64,000 nucleotides of DNA from positions 1-64,000 of the forward strand of contig NZ_BACQ01000077.1 in the NCBI RefSeq assembly GCF_000260435.1. The letters are read 5' to 3'. The notes below the pieces were generated by a model, which was not told the DNA's origin, did not search any database, and was given only the letters and a program-made list of their open reading frames with translations. The DNA comes from Lacticaseibacillus zeae DSM 20178 = KCTC 3804. GTDB lineage: Bacteria > Bacillota > Bacilli > Lactobacillales > Lactobacillaceae. This document shows positions 8,788 to 20,471 of this stretch, one piece after another. Every line of letters starts with the position of its first letter. Positions within the stretch are counted from its first letter, which is position 1. A program made the position numbers and the translations under genes.

Positions 8788-9365
8788 CAACAGCCAATCA
8801 GATTTTTGAAGCAATCCGGCGTGATCCGGCCAATGCAGACTTCACTGCGCAGGGGTGGGATCCGCTTTACCATATCGAGCCAGACGCAACCATTTTGATT
8901 GCGAGTCAGGCGCCTGGCCGGAAAGCGCAAACCACGAAAACTTATTGGAATGATCCAAGCGGTGACCGTTTGCGCACTTGGATGGGCGTGACGAACGACC
9001 AGTTTTATCACAGCGGCAAAATCGCCGTCCTGCCGCTGGACTTTTATTATCCGGGAAAAGGCAAGTCAGGGGACTTACCGCCAAGAAAAGACTTTGCGGC
9101 TAAGTGGCATCCCCCGCTGCTGGCACTGATGCCACACATCCAATTGACCATTGTGATCGGTGCCTATGCGCAAAAGTACTACCTTGGCAAACGCCGGGAA
9201 AAGACGCTGACGGCGACCGTCAAAAATTTCCGGGCATATCTGCCGACCTACTTTCCCATCGTCCATCCTTCGCCGTTGAACTACGGCTGGGTGAATCGCA
9301 ATCCGTGGTTCATGGATGAGGTCGTTCCGGCGTTGCAGGAGCGGGTGGCGCGGTTGATGAAGTGA
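8784..9365 (+). CDS. Uracil-DNA glycosylase family protein
   Basis: A 193-residue protein resembling the uracil-DNA-glycosylase superfamily. The motif SQAPGRKAQ near residue 40 corresponds to the substrate-pocket loop, and HPSPLNYGW near the C-terminus to the DNA-intercalation motif. The GTG at 8784 is preferred: AAGGAGG ends ten bases upstream and the start overlaps the MutS-like stop codon. A longer reading from ATG 8751 would overlap the previous gene by 37 bases without a good ribosome binding site. By family it would remove uracil or another damaged base. A terminator follows at 9495. Confidence 0.85.
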   Translation: MTTANQIFEAIRRDPANADFTAQGWDPLYHIEPDATILIASQAPGRKAQTTKTYWNDPSGDRLRTWMGVTNDQFYHSGKIAVLPLDFYYPGKGKSGDLPPRKDFAAKWHPPLLALMPHIQLTIVIGAYAQKYYLGKRREKTLTATVKNFRAYLPTYFPIVHPSPLNYGWVNRNPWFMDEVVPALQERVARLMK

Positions 9366-9476
9366 TTCGGAACTCAAAAAAATGACAGCAAGTACCGAAA
9401 ATGATAATGTGTTTTTAGAGCTAAGTATAAGTGTCATTCGAAGATCATCGCGGCCTAGTCACCCGCAATGTTGATA

Positions 9477-9492
9477 AATCGTTCGAACGATT
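9477..9492. promoter_or_regulatory. Perfect 16-bp palindrome
   Basis: AATCGTTCGAACGATT is its own reverse complement. It lies 3 bases before the terminator stem that follows the glycosylase gene. It could be an operator, or chance. Confidence 0.35.
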
Positions 9493-9494
9493 GG

Positions 9495-9521
9495 CGGCTT
9501 CCTAAATGGGAGCCGTTTTTT
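9495..9521 (+). terminator. Terminator of the MutS-like / glycosylase operon
   Basis: Stem 9495-9502 with 9508-9515, then six T. Confidence 0.75.
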
Positions 9522-9580
9522 AGTAGACAAATGCAGCGCAGAGGAATCGGTTAAAAATACGACTGCTTCTTTTTTGCTAG

Positions 9581-11110
<1,530 letters not shown>

Positions 11111-11168
11111 GGCAATGGCAGTCGGCAGTGTGATCGCTGGCCGTCAAGTAGGAAAGGAAGACTGTATC

Positions 11169-11483
11169 GTGAAAAAAGCATTGATCATCTGTGCAGCAGG
11201 AATGTCATCATCCATGATGGCAAAGAAAACCACAGATTACTTTAAGGCACATAGTAAGGACATTCAGTTAGATGCTGTCACAGCAACTGAAGGTGAAGAT
11301 GAAATCCGCAACGGCGACTTCGATCTTTTCCTGATTTCACCGCAGACCAACATGTATCTGGATAACTTCCAGAAAGTTGGCAAAGAGGTAGGTAAGCCAG
11401 TCGTCAGCATTCCATTTGATGCTTACATTCCAATTCCGATGGGGATCGAGAAAATGGCCAAGTTGGTTGAAAAAAATCTCTGA
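11169..11483 (+). CDS. PTS lactose/cellobiose-family EIIB
   Basis: A 104-residue cytoplasmic phosphocarrier of the lactose/cellobiose (Lac) PTS family. Phospho-Cys8 lies in the loop ICAAGMSSSM, next to the usual serine-rich P-loop. The GTG at 11169 follows GGAAAGGAAG, so the longer reading from 11115 is rejected. It passes phosphate from IIA (gene at 13562) to the sugar bound by IIC (gene at 14560). It sits between the phospho-beta-glucosidase and the regulator. Confidence 0.92.
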   Translation: MKKALIICAAGMSSSMMAKKTTDYFKAHSKDIQLDAVTATEGEDEIRNGDFDLFLISPQTNMYLDNFQKVGKEVGKPVVSIPFDAYIPIPMGIEKMAKLVEKNL

Positions 11484-11567
11484 AGTTACTTTTACTTCAG
11501 GTCGGCGACGACAACACGCTTATGTAGAAACCCGCGAAGCAAAGACCGGATCGAGGAGGCCGTCTGG

Positions 11568-13556
11568 ATGAAGCAGAAAGAGCGCGAGTTAATGCTTTAT
11601 CTCGTTGAGAATCAGGATCAATATGTCACGAGTAAAGACTTGGCAAACACACTTTTGATGACGCCTAGGACGGTCCGAAGCTATGTTAAAAGTTTAAAAG
11701 TCATGATCGAAAAACATGGTGCGAGTCTCGAAGCGAAGCCGAGTTTCGGTTATCGCTTACATATTCTCCACCCGGTGGCGTTTGATCTGTTTTTTAACCA
11801 GCATAAGGTGTTAAGTCCAAAAGTCGATGATACTGCAACGGCGTCCGAGTCGATTGATCGCCAGAATTATATTCTCAATAAACTGTTAATCGAGGACGAG
11901 GCATTGCTCATGGATGATCTCGCTGATCGGCTGTTTGTCAGTCGCTCAACACTTTCGAAAGACATGATTGCTGTCCGTGAGAAGCTGGAGCCTTATGCGT
12001 TGCATCTTGAGAGCAGGGCGAACAAGGGCTTTTATGTTGTCGGGACAGAACGCAATCGGCGACATTTCATTCTGGATTATTTCTTTAGCCATGGTCAGAA
12101 TAACTTTCAACGGTTTATGGAAAATAAGTCTTTCTTTGCCGATGTCAGTTTTGAACAGCTGACGATCGTCGTGATCGATGAATGCCGCGAAGCCAGTTTA
12201 CGGCTGTCGGATTTCATCATTCAAAATATTGTCTTGTACCTGGCACTCAGCATCGAGCGGGTTCGAAAAGGGAACAGTTTACCTCCTGTGAAGGTTGAAC
12301 AAGCGCCAGAACATCAGCGGCATGATGCAGTGGCTGAGCGGATCATGAAACGGATCGCAAGAAGTACCGGATTGCAGTTTTCGAAAAGTGAAGTCGCCTA
12401 TTTAGCGATTCAGCTTGTTGCGATGGCAAAGGGAAATCCGCAAGATTCGACTGACCAGGCTCTTTGGAAAGACATGGATCAAGTACTTAAGCGAATCGAA
12501 ACAGAAACAGGTTATCCAGTGAGCACGGATTACGCATTAAGAAAGAGTCTAGCTGAACACATCAAGCCAATGCTAGTGCGGTTGCAGCAAGGCATTCAGC
12601 TTAAAAATCCACTGTTAAAAGAAATCAAGACCCACTATCCGCAATATTTTGCCGACACCAAGCGCTTTCTAAGAATGTCAAAAATATTGTCTGCGTACAC
12701 GATTAACGATGACGAGACGGCCTATATGGCAATGCATCTCATGGCGGCAGTCGAAAAGTATCATAATGCGCATAAATTACGAACCTTGATCATCTGTGCC
12801 ACCGGTTATGGCAGTGCAGAGTTACTCAATAATCGCGTGCAAAAAGAATTTGGCGAGGCGCTGAATATTGTCGGGGTCAAAGGTTATTACGAAGTCGATG
12901 ACGAAAGTTTGGCTGACGTTGATCTAATCATTTCAGCGATTGATTTATCGACCCAGGTGCTGCGTGTCCCAGTCATTCAGGTCAGTGTCTTCTTGGGCGA
13001 AATGGATGTCCGAGCGATTCGTCAATTTTTGGAGACGCATAATCGCCCACATGGGAAAGCAACTTCAAAAGTCGAGGCTATTGCTGCTGTCGACAAAAGC
13101 CTTTTTGATCAATTTATTGGTTCTAGTCGATTTGTACGGTGGACAGAGCCGGTTAATCGCGAGACGGTTTTAAATCACCTTTGCGCTCAATTAGCGCTTC
13201 TTGAACCGGCTAATTTTGCCGATGAGTTAAAAGCGCAAGTACATCAACGCGAACAGATGAGCAGTATTATATTTAGTCCAAAAATCGCTGTTCCTCATCC
13301 GGCAATGCCAGTCGGCCAATTTACCCAAATTGCCATTGGCGTCATTCCTGCGGGATTGAAATGGTCCGAAAGCTTTTCAGCTGTCCAGCTCGTGTTTCTT
13401 CTGTCACCTTCTTATTTGGGAAATCGAGGGCTGACCTCAGTCACCCAGACAATTGTTGCGTTGACTGACCATGCGGATTGGCAAACATCATTAGTGGCAG
13501 CCCCTGATTTTAAAAGTTTTCGTCACCGCTTTTTACAAATGATGGAGGAGGAATAG
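11568..13556 (+). CDS. PRD-containing transcriptional activator with EIIB- and EIIA-like domains (LicR/MtlR type)
   Basis: A 662-residue regulator. In order: two N-terminal helix-turn-helix regions (about 1-150), PRD1 (about 190-295), PRD2 (about 305-400), a EIIB-like domain with Cys410 (ICATGYGSAELL) and a C-terminal EIIA-like domain with His577 (AVPHPAM). PTS phosphorylation of such proteins controls activity: HPr for catabolite state, EIIB for substrate. PRD2 keeps both conserved histidines (331 and 390), whereas the equivalent PRD1 positions appear as Tyr224 and Gln282. The ATG at 11568 follows GAGGAGG. It most likely activates its own beta-glucoside operon. Confidence 0.92.
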   Translation: MKQKERELMLYLVENQDQYVTSKDLANTLLMTPRTVRSYVKSLKVMIEKHGASLEAKPSFGYRLHILHPVAFDLFFNQHKVLSPKVDDTATASESIDRQNYILNKLLIEDEALLMDDLADRLFVSRSTLSKDMIAVREKLEPYALHLESRANKGFYVVGTERNRRHFILDYFFSHGQNNFQRFMENKSFFADVSFEQLTIVVIDECREASLRLSDFIIQNIVLYLALSIERVRKGNSLPPVKVEQAPEHQRHDAVAERIMKRIARSTGLQFSKSEVAYLAIQLVAMAKGNPQDSTDQALWKDMDQVLKRIETETGYPVSTDYALRKSLAEHIKPMLVRLQQGIQLKNPLLKEIKTHYPQYFADTKRFLRMSKILSAYTINDDETAYMAMHLMAAVEKYHNAHKLRTLIICATGYGSAELLNNRVQKEFGEALNIVGVKGYYEVDDESLADVDLIISAIDLSTQVLRVPVIQVSVFLGEMDVRAIRQFLETHNRPHGKATSKVEAIAAVDKSLFDQFIGSSRFVRWTEPVNRETVLNHLCAQLALLEPANFADELKAQVHQREQMSSIIFSPKIAVPHPAMPVGQFTQIAIGVIPAGLKWSESFSAVQLVFLLSPSYLGNRGLTSVTQTIVALTDHADWQTSLVAAPDFKSFRHRFLQMMEEE

Positions 13557-13561
13557 TGCCG

Positions 13562-13921
13562 ATGAATTCAGATGATATTCAATTAATTGAATTTGAAATT
13601 ATTTTGCATAGCGGTAATTCAAGAACCATGATTCATGAGGCGTTCGCGGCTATGCGTGTTGGCGATTTTGATAAAGCCGATGAACGATTAAAGGCTTCAA
13701 ATGACGAACTTTTGCTAGCACATCAATCGCAAAGCGACCTCTTAAAGAAATATGCCAGTGGTACAAAAATCGAGATGGAGATCATTTTAGTTCACGCCCA
13801 GGACCACTTGATGACCACGATGACGTTACGCGAAGTTGCACTGGAAATGGAGCACCTTTATCGCAATCAAGCTGCTGCAGGGGAGTTGAAAAACGATGAA
13901 CCGGAAGATAAAGGCAAGTGA
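13562..13921 (+). CDS. PTS lactose/cellobiose-family EIIA
   Basis: A 119-residue all-helical, trimer-forming IIA of the Lac family. The active-site region VHAQDHLM contains His78 and His82; one of these takes phosphate from HPr. ATG 13562 is nine bases from the GGAGGAGGA site. A GTG at 13556, overlapping the regulator stop codon by one base, is possible and would add two residues. It donates phosphate to the IIB at 11169. Its end overlaps the next gene by 26 bases. Confidence 0.92.
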   Translation: MNSDDIQLIEFEIILHSGNSRTMIHEAFAAMRVGDFDKADERLKASNDELLLAHQSQSDLLKKYASGTKIEMEIILVHAQDHLMTTMTLREVALEMEHLYRNQAAAGELKNDEPEDKGK

Positions 13922-14423
13922 GAACATACAAACACAAACAACGACGACCATTGATAAAAATCGCCAAGCACTTAGTTTACAAAGTATGCGGTTCAATCGA
14001 TTTTTGGGTATTCGCTATCTAACCGCTGTGTTCTTCTTTGCTAATCTTTGGTGGGCAATCATTGCTAGCAATCTTTGGAGCAAATGGCTGCCGGTGGGGT
14101 TAATGGTGCTTGCAATTCCGGTGATCTATGAACAAATTAAACTCTTTGGCACCCCAACGAATCACTTGCCATATACCACACTTTATTTCCGGTGCCAAAC
14201 AGGGGTGAACATTGGCCTCAGTATTTTGATCGTGACGCCACTATTCAATGCGTTATACCCCTTTGTTCGCGACACGAATAACAATCGCGGCATTGTTCTT
14301 TTGATTTTGCTGATCGGTATTGGCCTTGGTGGCTGGTCGTTACGCCGGCTGCATTTGATTGAGCAGAACAAGGATCGATTTTATGGTCGTTTGAAGGCAT
14401 ATCAAGCAACGCTTCAGAAGTAA
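13896..14423 (+). CDS. Small four-helix membrane protein inside the PTS operon
   Basis: A 175-residue protein of no recognised family. A polar, Thr-rich N-terminus of about 35 residues is followed by four hydrophobic segments (about 42-62, 66-85, 105-126, 130-150) and a basic cytoplasmic tail. It starts inside the IIA gene (ATG 13896, GGGGAG ten bases upstream) and so appears translationally coupled to it. Its position between IIA and IIC suggests a role with the permease or in its assembly, but this is inference only. Confidence 0.75.
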   Translation: MNRKIKASENIQTQTTTTIDKNRQALSLQSMRFNRFLGIRYLTAVFFFANLWWAIIASNLWSKWLPVGLMVLAIPVIYEQIKLFGTPTNHLPYTTLYFRCQTGVNIGLSILIVTPLFNALYPFVRDTNNNRGIVLLILLIGIGLGGWSLRRLHLIEQNKDRFYGRLKAYQATLQK

Positions 14424-14559
14424 CGAAAGTCAGCGTGTTTGAGTTTTTAGAGGGGGAAGCTAATTTCGTTCCTCGCGTCAAGGACTGTTAAGTGTCATTT
14501 TTGGTGTCATCGCAAGTATTACCGCGTTGGCCCGCTCATAAAAGTAGGAGGAATCTGTA

Positions 14560-15921
14560 ATGGAAAATAACGGGCGCTTTTTCAATTTTATGACGAAGAC
14601 CTTGCTTAAACCCATGTCGAAGGTTGCCCAGTATCGGATTGTACGTGCGGTCATGGCAGCCGGCATGGCGAGTATTCCTTTCACAATTGTCGGTTCAATG
14701 GTGTTGGTTCTTAATGTTATCCCTTTAGTTTGGCCGGTGACAGCCGGTTTTTGGAACGCCACCTTTATGAAGTTCAGTGATCTTTATATGGTTATCAACA
14801 CTGCAACCATGGGTATTTTGGCGATGTACTTTGCGCTGGCGATCGGCTATGAGCTGACCAGAATCATTCAAACAGAGGATAAGCTGAAAGTTGCACCGCT
14901 AAACGGCGCGTTCTTGTCACTTTTTGCCTTTTTCATGTGTTTGCCCGAGCTGGTCGTTAAGGGCGGGAAGATCATTTTACTTAATTCTATTACGCCAAAA
15001 GAGAAGGTGATCAGTGGGTTTCGAATGACGGCAACGATCGATCGTCTGGGAACTTCAGGCATTTTCACAGCAATTATTATGGCGATTGTGGCTGTCTATT
15101 TATACAAATTTTGTGTCAAGCATAATTGGACGATTAGAATGCCGGAAGCTGTTCCTGAAGGTGTTTCCCGTTCGTTCACTGCTCTGATTCCAACCGCTGT
15201 CATTGCCCTTGTTGTGATGGTCATCAATGGCTCGCTTGTCTTGTTAGGGACGGATATTTTCAAAATGATTTCAATTCCGTTTAGTTTTGTCACCAATCTG
15301 ACGAGTACATGGATCGGCGTCATCGTCATCGAATTCTTGATCCATGCTCTGTGGATTGTCGGTGTTCATGGCGCAAACATTATCAGTGCTTTTATCGGTC
15401 CGATTTTGCTGACCAACATGGCTGCTAATGCAAAAGGTGCACATATTCCGTTTGCCGGGGAATTCAACAATTCATTTGCGATTATGGGTGGCTCCGGGGC
15501 CACACTTGGTCTTTGCATTTTCATTGCCTTTGCTGCACGCTCGGAACAGCTGAAGGTTTTGGGGAGAGCATCGTTAGCGCCAGCATTTTTCAATATCAAT
15601 GAGCCTCTAATTTTCGGTCTGCCAATCGTTTATAATCCTTATCTGGCGATTCCATTCTTCTTGGCACCGATGGCAAGCGCTTCATTGGCTTACGCTGCCT
15701 TTTATTTTCGATTAATCAATCCGATCATCACACAGGCACCATGGCCATCACCAATGGGCTTCGGCGCACTGATCAGCACCGTCGATATACGAGCGGTAAT
15801 TGTGGCGATCCTGTGTGGCGTCGTGGCATTTCTGATCTGGTTTCCGTTTATCAAACTGTACGATGCTAAATTGGTCAATGACGAAAAGCAGGTTGCTGCT
15901 GGAAAAGAGGCTGAAGCATAG
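14560..15921 (+). CDS. PTS cellobiose-family EIIC permease
   Basis: A 453-residue polytopic membrane protein of the Lac/Cel IIC family that moves the sugar across the membrane during phosphorylation. Family features visible are the substrate-site stretch NINEPLIFGLP near residue 347 and HGANIISAF near 270. The ATG at 14560 follows GTAGGAGGAATC. The 136 bases before it hold no clear gene. It ends the beta-glucoside operon and a bidirectional terminator follows at 16052. Confidence 0.93.
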   Translation: MENNGRFFNFMTKTLLKPMSKVAQYRIVRAVMAAGMASIPFTIVGSMVLVLNVIPLVWPVTAGFWNATFMKFSDLYMVINTATMGILAMYFALAIGYELTRIIQTEDKLKVAPLNGAFLSLFAFFMCLPELVVKGGKIILLNSITPKEKVISGFRMTATIDRLGTSGIFTAIIMAIVAVYLYKFCVKHNWTIRMPEAVPEGVSRSFTALIPTAVIALVVMVINGSLVLLGTDIFKMISIPFSFVTNLTSTWIGVIVIEFLIHALWIVGVHGANIISAFIGPILLTNMAANAKGAHIPFAGEFNNSFAIMGGSGATLGLCIFIAFAARSEQLKVLGRASLAPAFFNINEPLIFGLPIVYNPYLAIPFFLAPMASASLAYAAFYFRLINPIITQAPWPSPMGFGALISTVDIRAVIVAILCGVVAFLIWFPFIKLYDAKLVNDEKQVAAGKEAEA

Positions 15922-16046
15922 AATCTTCACTGATATGACTATCGTTGTATAGCCAAGGGAAGGACGTTCGCAACAATCAGAACATCTTGAATGATACGTT
16001 TTAACCTACATGAAGCTTACTTTTCAGGGATGAGTCAAGGGTATAC

Positions 16047-16079
16047 AAAAGACCGACATCAATCGCGATGTCGGTTTTT
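16047..16079. terminator. Bidirectional terminator between the PTS operon and glpF
   Basis: Stem 16052-16060 with 16067-16075, AAAAG on the left and GTTTTTG on the right. Confidence 0.8.
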
Positions 16080-16100
16080 GTGGTTCAAATGAATTGATGA

Positions 16101-16808
16101 TTATGGCAAAACCGCAAAGATCAACGCGCCTGCCACACCGCCTGCCAGTGGGCCTAAAACCGGTACCCAGGCATATGGCCAGTCGGAGTCGCCTTTGTTG
16201 GCAATTGGTAAAATAGCGTGCGCCAACCGCGGTCCAAGGTCTCGCGCCGGGTTAATGGCATAACCGGTGGTGCCGCCAAGTGATAAGCCAATCGCGGTGA
16301 TCAGGATGCCGACGCCGATTGGATTCAGACCATCTGTCCATTTGCCTTTGGTGAAGGCCAGCAGTCCGAAAATCAAGACGGCAGTGCCGATGAACTCGGA
16401 AATGAAGTTGGCCGCGTAACTGCGAATGGCCGGACCAGTAGCAAAGACGCCTAAGGTTGCTGCAGGATCCTTGGTGGCTGCCCAGTGCGGGTAGTAATGC
16501 AACCAGACAGCAGCTGCTCCGAGCAACGCACCCAGTAACTGGGCGATGATAAATGGCATGACCCACGCCCAAGGGAATTTGCCAATCGCAGCAAATGCGA
16601 CGGTGACTGCTGGGTTAAGGTGTGCCGGTCCTAAGAAGGCGGCGGTATAAACGCCCATGGTCACGGCCAATCCCCATCCTAGGGTAATGGCAACCCAACC
16701 GGCACCATTAGCTTTGGATTTGTTTAGTGACACGCCTGCGACCACGCCATCGCCAAGGAGGATTAAAACGAAGGTACCAATGAATTCACCTAATGCTTGT
16801 GTCCACAT
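16101..16808 (-). CDS. glpF: Glycerol uptake facilitator (aquaglyceroporin)
   Basis: A 235-residue MIP-family channel with six membrane segments and two re-entrant half-helices marked by NPA motifs: HLNPAVTVAF near residue 65 and INPARDLGPR near 188. The Asp and Arg after the second NPA are those expected for glycerol-conducting members. Third gene of a glpK-glpO-glpF operon, starting 14 bases after glpO ends. It provides entry of glycerol for GlpK. Confidence 0.93.
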   Translation of the reverse strand: MWTQALGEFIGTFVLILLGDGVVAGVSLNKSKANGAGWVAITLGWGLAVTMGVYTAAFLGPAHLNPAVTVAFAAIGKFPWAWVMPFIIAQLLGALLGAAAVWLHYYPHWAATKDPAATLGVFATGPAIRSYAANFISEFIGTAVLIFGLLAFTKGKWTDGLNPIGVGILITAIGLSLGGTTGYAINPARDLGPRLAHAILPIANKGDSDWPYAWVPVLGPLAGGVAGALIFAVLP

Positions 16809-16822
16809 ATGGGTGCCCCTTT

Positions 16823-18676
16823 CTAGGCTTGAGGAGCCGAAGCCGGCGCCTTCTTCAAGTCATCCAACCGACTCTCACTGATGGCCTGTTCCAAATCAGC
16901 CAGCTGTTGTGCCTTGGTTGCTTCGTCCCAACCCAAGATGCGGGCCATTTCGTCCACAACCGGCTGTTTCAAATCATCCAGCGTTTCAGCATGGAAAAGA
17001 ATGGCATTGGTCCGGCGCAACAGGTAATCAACCGGCGTCAGCGTCATTTCTTCATTGATTGAATAGCGCAGGCTCATGGTTTCTTTGAGGCTCAAACCTG
17101 GTGCCGGCTGGCCGTCAGCATACGTAACCACGCGACTGATGTTGGAGCCGTAGCGATTGGCAAGGTCAGCGGCGTCTTTTTCAGGCATGCCAGCGTCAAT
17201 CCCAATCCGAGTGTAGAACGCAATCGTATCGTCAACATTGGTCGGATCAAAATGACCGCCGGAGACTTGAAGCTTTTTAGAATCAACGGTGCGGGTTTCG
17301 GTCGCAAATTTTTCAGCCAAGACACGACGAATCAAGGCAAGGGCGCCAGCCGCCATTTTCCGGTAGTCGGTAATTTTCCCACCGGACAGCGTGATCATGC
17401 CATCATCGGCTTGGCGAAGGGAGCTACCGCGGGAAATCTGGGATGGACTCAGGGACGCTTCGGCATGCGCGGTCTCCAGTTTGGAAATGGCGTGCTCAAC
17501 ATCGGACCGGGTTGCCTGGTTATCTTCGTAATCGTTAACGACTTTGACCAAGGCTTCGAACGAATCATCCGAAACCTTGCCAGTGTTGGCGCCACCGCCG
17601 TTGTAATCAGAGCTTCCGTTGTTGGCAATCAGTGGCCGCAGACCGGCCCAGCTGGCTTCGATGTCGTCGATCGTGATGTGGCTTTCCGGGAAACGCTTGT
17701 TGATCACCTTCAGCAGGTAATCCACATCGGCCTGCTCGACGCGTGGATGCTTGAAGTCGCCGGTGTAATCGGTATCGGTCGTGCCAAAATAAGTCTTGCC
17801 TTCACGCGGTACCACGAAGAACATCCGGCCATCATTCAAACCAGTATCCATATAAGTCGGTTGCGGTACCGGCAGACGGGAACCATCGACAACCAGGTGA
17901 ACCCCTTTAGTCGGACGCAGGGTAGGTGCCTGATTTTCGTTCTTGTCGAGCGCTTTAAACTTGTCGGACCATGGACCGGTGGTGTTGATCACGAGTTTGG
18001 CATGAATATCGAATTCGCTGTCATCTAAAAGATCCTTGACGCGCAAACCGATGACTTGGCCAGCGTCATTGTGCAAGACACCGATCGCCTTCACGCGGCT
18101 GGCCATGAGTCCGCCGAGTTCAGCCGCTTCTTTAATGTTTTCGATAACCAGGCGCGCATCATTGTTTACGAAGTCGAGGTAAACCCCACCGCCTTGCAGT
18201 CCGTCTTTTTCAAGCTGCGGTTCACGTTGTAGAATTTCATCTTTCGTAACGGTGTAGTTGGCATATTGCGAGCCTTCGACGTTTGCCAGCCGATCATACA
18301 GATCCATCGCGATTTTGATGCTGAACATATCAAACGTGCTGCCAGGTTCCTGGAAAATCGGCAGTAACATCGGGAATGGCCGCGGAATGTGCGGCGCGAT
18401 GCCTTGAACAACGGCCCGTTCCTTGACGGTATCGGCAACAACGCCAACGTCAAATGTCTTAAGGTAACGGATGCCGCCGTGGACCAGTTTGGTCGAACGT
18501 GAACTGGTGCCTTCAGCAAAGTCCTGCATTTCGATCAAGCCGGTCTTGATGCCACTTGCGGCCGCCTGAATCGCCACTCCGGCACCGGTAATGCCGCCAC
18601 CGACAACCAGAAGATCCAGTTCGGTTTGCTTTAATTGTTCAATCGTTTGTTTGCGGGTTTCATTTGAAAATGCCAT
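16823..18676 (-). CDS. glpO: Alpha-glycerophosphate oxidase / dehydrogenase (FAD)
   Basis: A 617-residue FAD enzyme that oxidises glycerol-3-phosphate to dihydroxyacetone phosphate. The N-terminal dinucleotide-binding motif is VVGGGITGAGVAIQ (about 24-37), followed by SRSTKLVHGG. It is longer than E. coli GlpD, with an inserted segment around 360-420 as in lactic-acid-bacterial oxidases, which use oxygen and release hydrogen peroxide. A dehydrogenase role cannot be excluded. The ATG at 18676 follows AAAAGGAG. It lies 49 bases downstream of glpK. Confidence 0.9.
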   Translation of the reverse strand: MAFSNETRKQTIEQLKQTELDLLVVGGGITGAGVAIQAAASGIKTGLIEMQDFAEGTSSRSTKLVHGGIRYLKTFDVGVVADTVKERAVVQGIAPHIPRPFPMLLPIFQEPGSTFDMFSIKIAMDLYDRLANVEGSQYANYTVTKDEILQREPQLEKDGLQGGGVYLDFVNNDARLVIENIKEAAELGGLMASRVKAIGVLHNDAGQVIGLRVKDLLDDSEFDIHAKLVINTTGPWSDKFKALDKNENQAPTLRPTKGVHLVVDGSRLPVPQPTYMDTGLNDGRMFFVVPREGKTYFGTTDTDYTGDFKHPRVEQADVDYLLKVINKRFPESHITIDDIEASWAGLRPLIANNGSSDYNGGGANTGKVSDDSFEALVKVVNDYEDNQATRSDVEHAISKLETAHAEASLSPSQISRGSSLRQADDGMITLSGGKITDYRKMAAGALALIRRVLAEKFATETRTVDSKKLQVSGGHFDPTNVDDTIAFYTRIGIDAGMPEKDAADLANRYGSNISRVVTYADGQPAPGLSLKETMSLRYSINEEMTLTPVDYLLRRTNAILFHAETLDDLKQPVVDEMARILGWDEATKAQQLADLEQAISESRLDDLKKAPASAPQA

Positions 18677-18725
18677 TTTTATAAACTCCTTTTGAATAAT
18701 GATTGAATGATTTTTTTAAAAAGAA

Positions 18726-20249
<1,524 letters not shown>

Positions 20250-20279
20250 CTACCTCCAGTGAAATATAATTGCACACAA

Positions 20280-20293
20280 TGAAAACGTTTCCG
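20280..20293. promoter_or_regulatory. cre site of the glp operon
   Basis: TGAAAACGTTTCCG matches the cre consensus at all but the last position. It lies just downstream of the predicted -10, where CcpA would block transcription. Confidence 0.7.
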
Positions 20294-20299
20294 GTAATA

Positions 20300-20328
20300 G
20301 TTATACCCGATCGCCGGGACGAATGCAA
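20300..20328 (-). promoter_or_regulatory. Predicted promoter of glpK-glpO-glpF
   Basis: On the minus strand TTGCAT (20323-20328) and TATAAC (20300-20305) are separated by 17 bases. Confidence 0.6.
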
Positions 20329-20371
20329 GCATTATGCTTATATAAATAATAAGTTATTTTAACCATAAGAC

Positions 20372-20395
20372 CTATATTCGCAATTGAGAATATAG
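20372..20395. promoter_or_regulatory. AT-rich inverted repeat upstream of glpK
   Basis: CTATATTC (20372-20379) and GAATATAG (20388-20395) flank eight bases whose centre, AATT, is also symmetric. A possible operator or small hairpin. Confidence 0.35.
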
Positions 20396-20437
20396 ATTCA
20401 CCTAAATTTCATTAGGCTTATGCATTCAGAAACACGA

Positions 20438-20459
20438 AACCCGGCATGGTGGCCGGGTT
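20438..20459 (-). terminator. Weak terminator-like hairpin after the glycosyltransferase gene
   Basis: Eight-base GC-rich stem 20438-20445 with 20452-20459. On the minus strand the following tract is only moderately T-rich. Confidence 0.45.
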
Positions 20460-20471
20460 AGGTAAGGCTGA

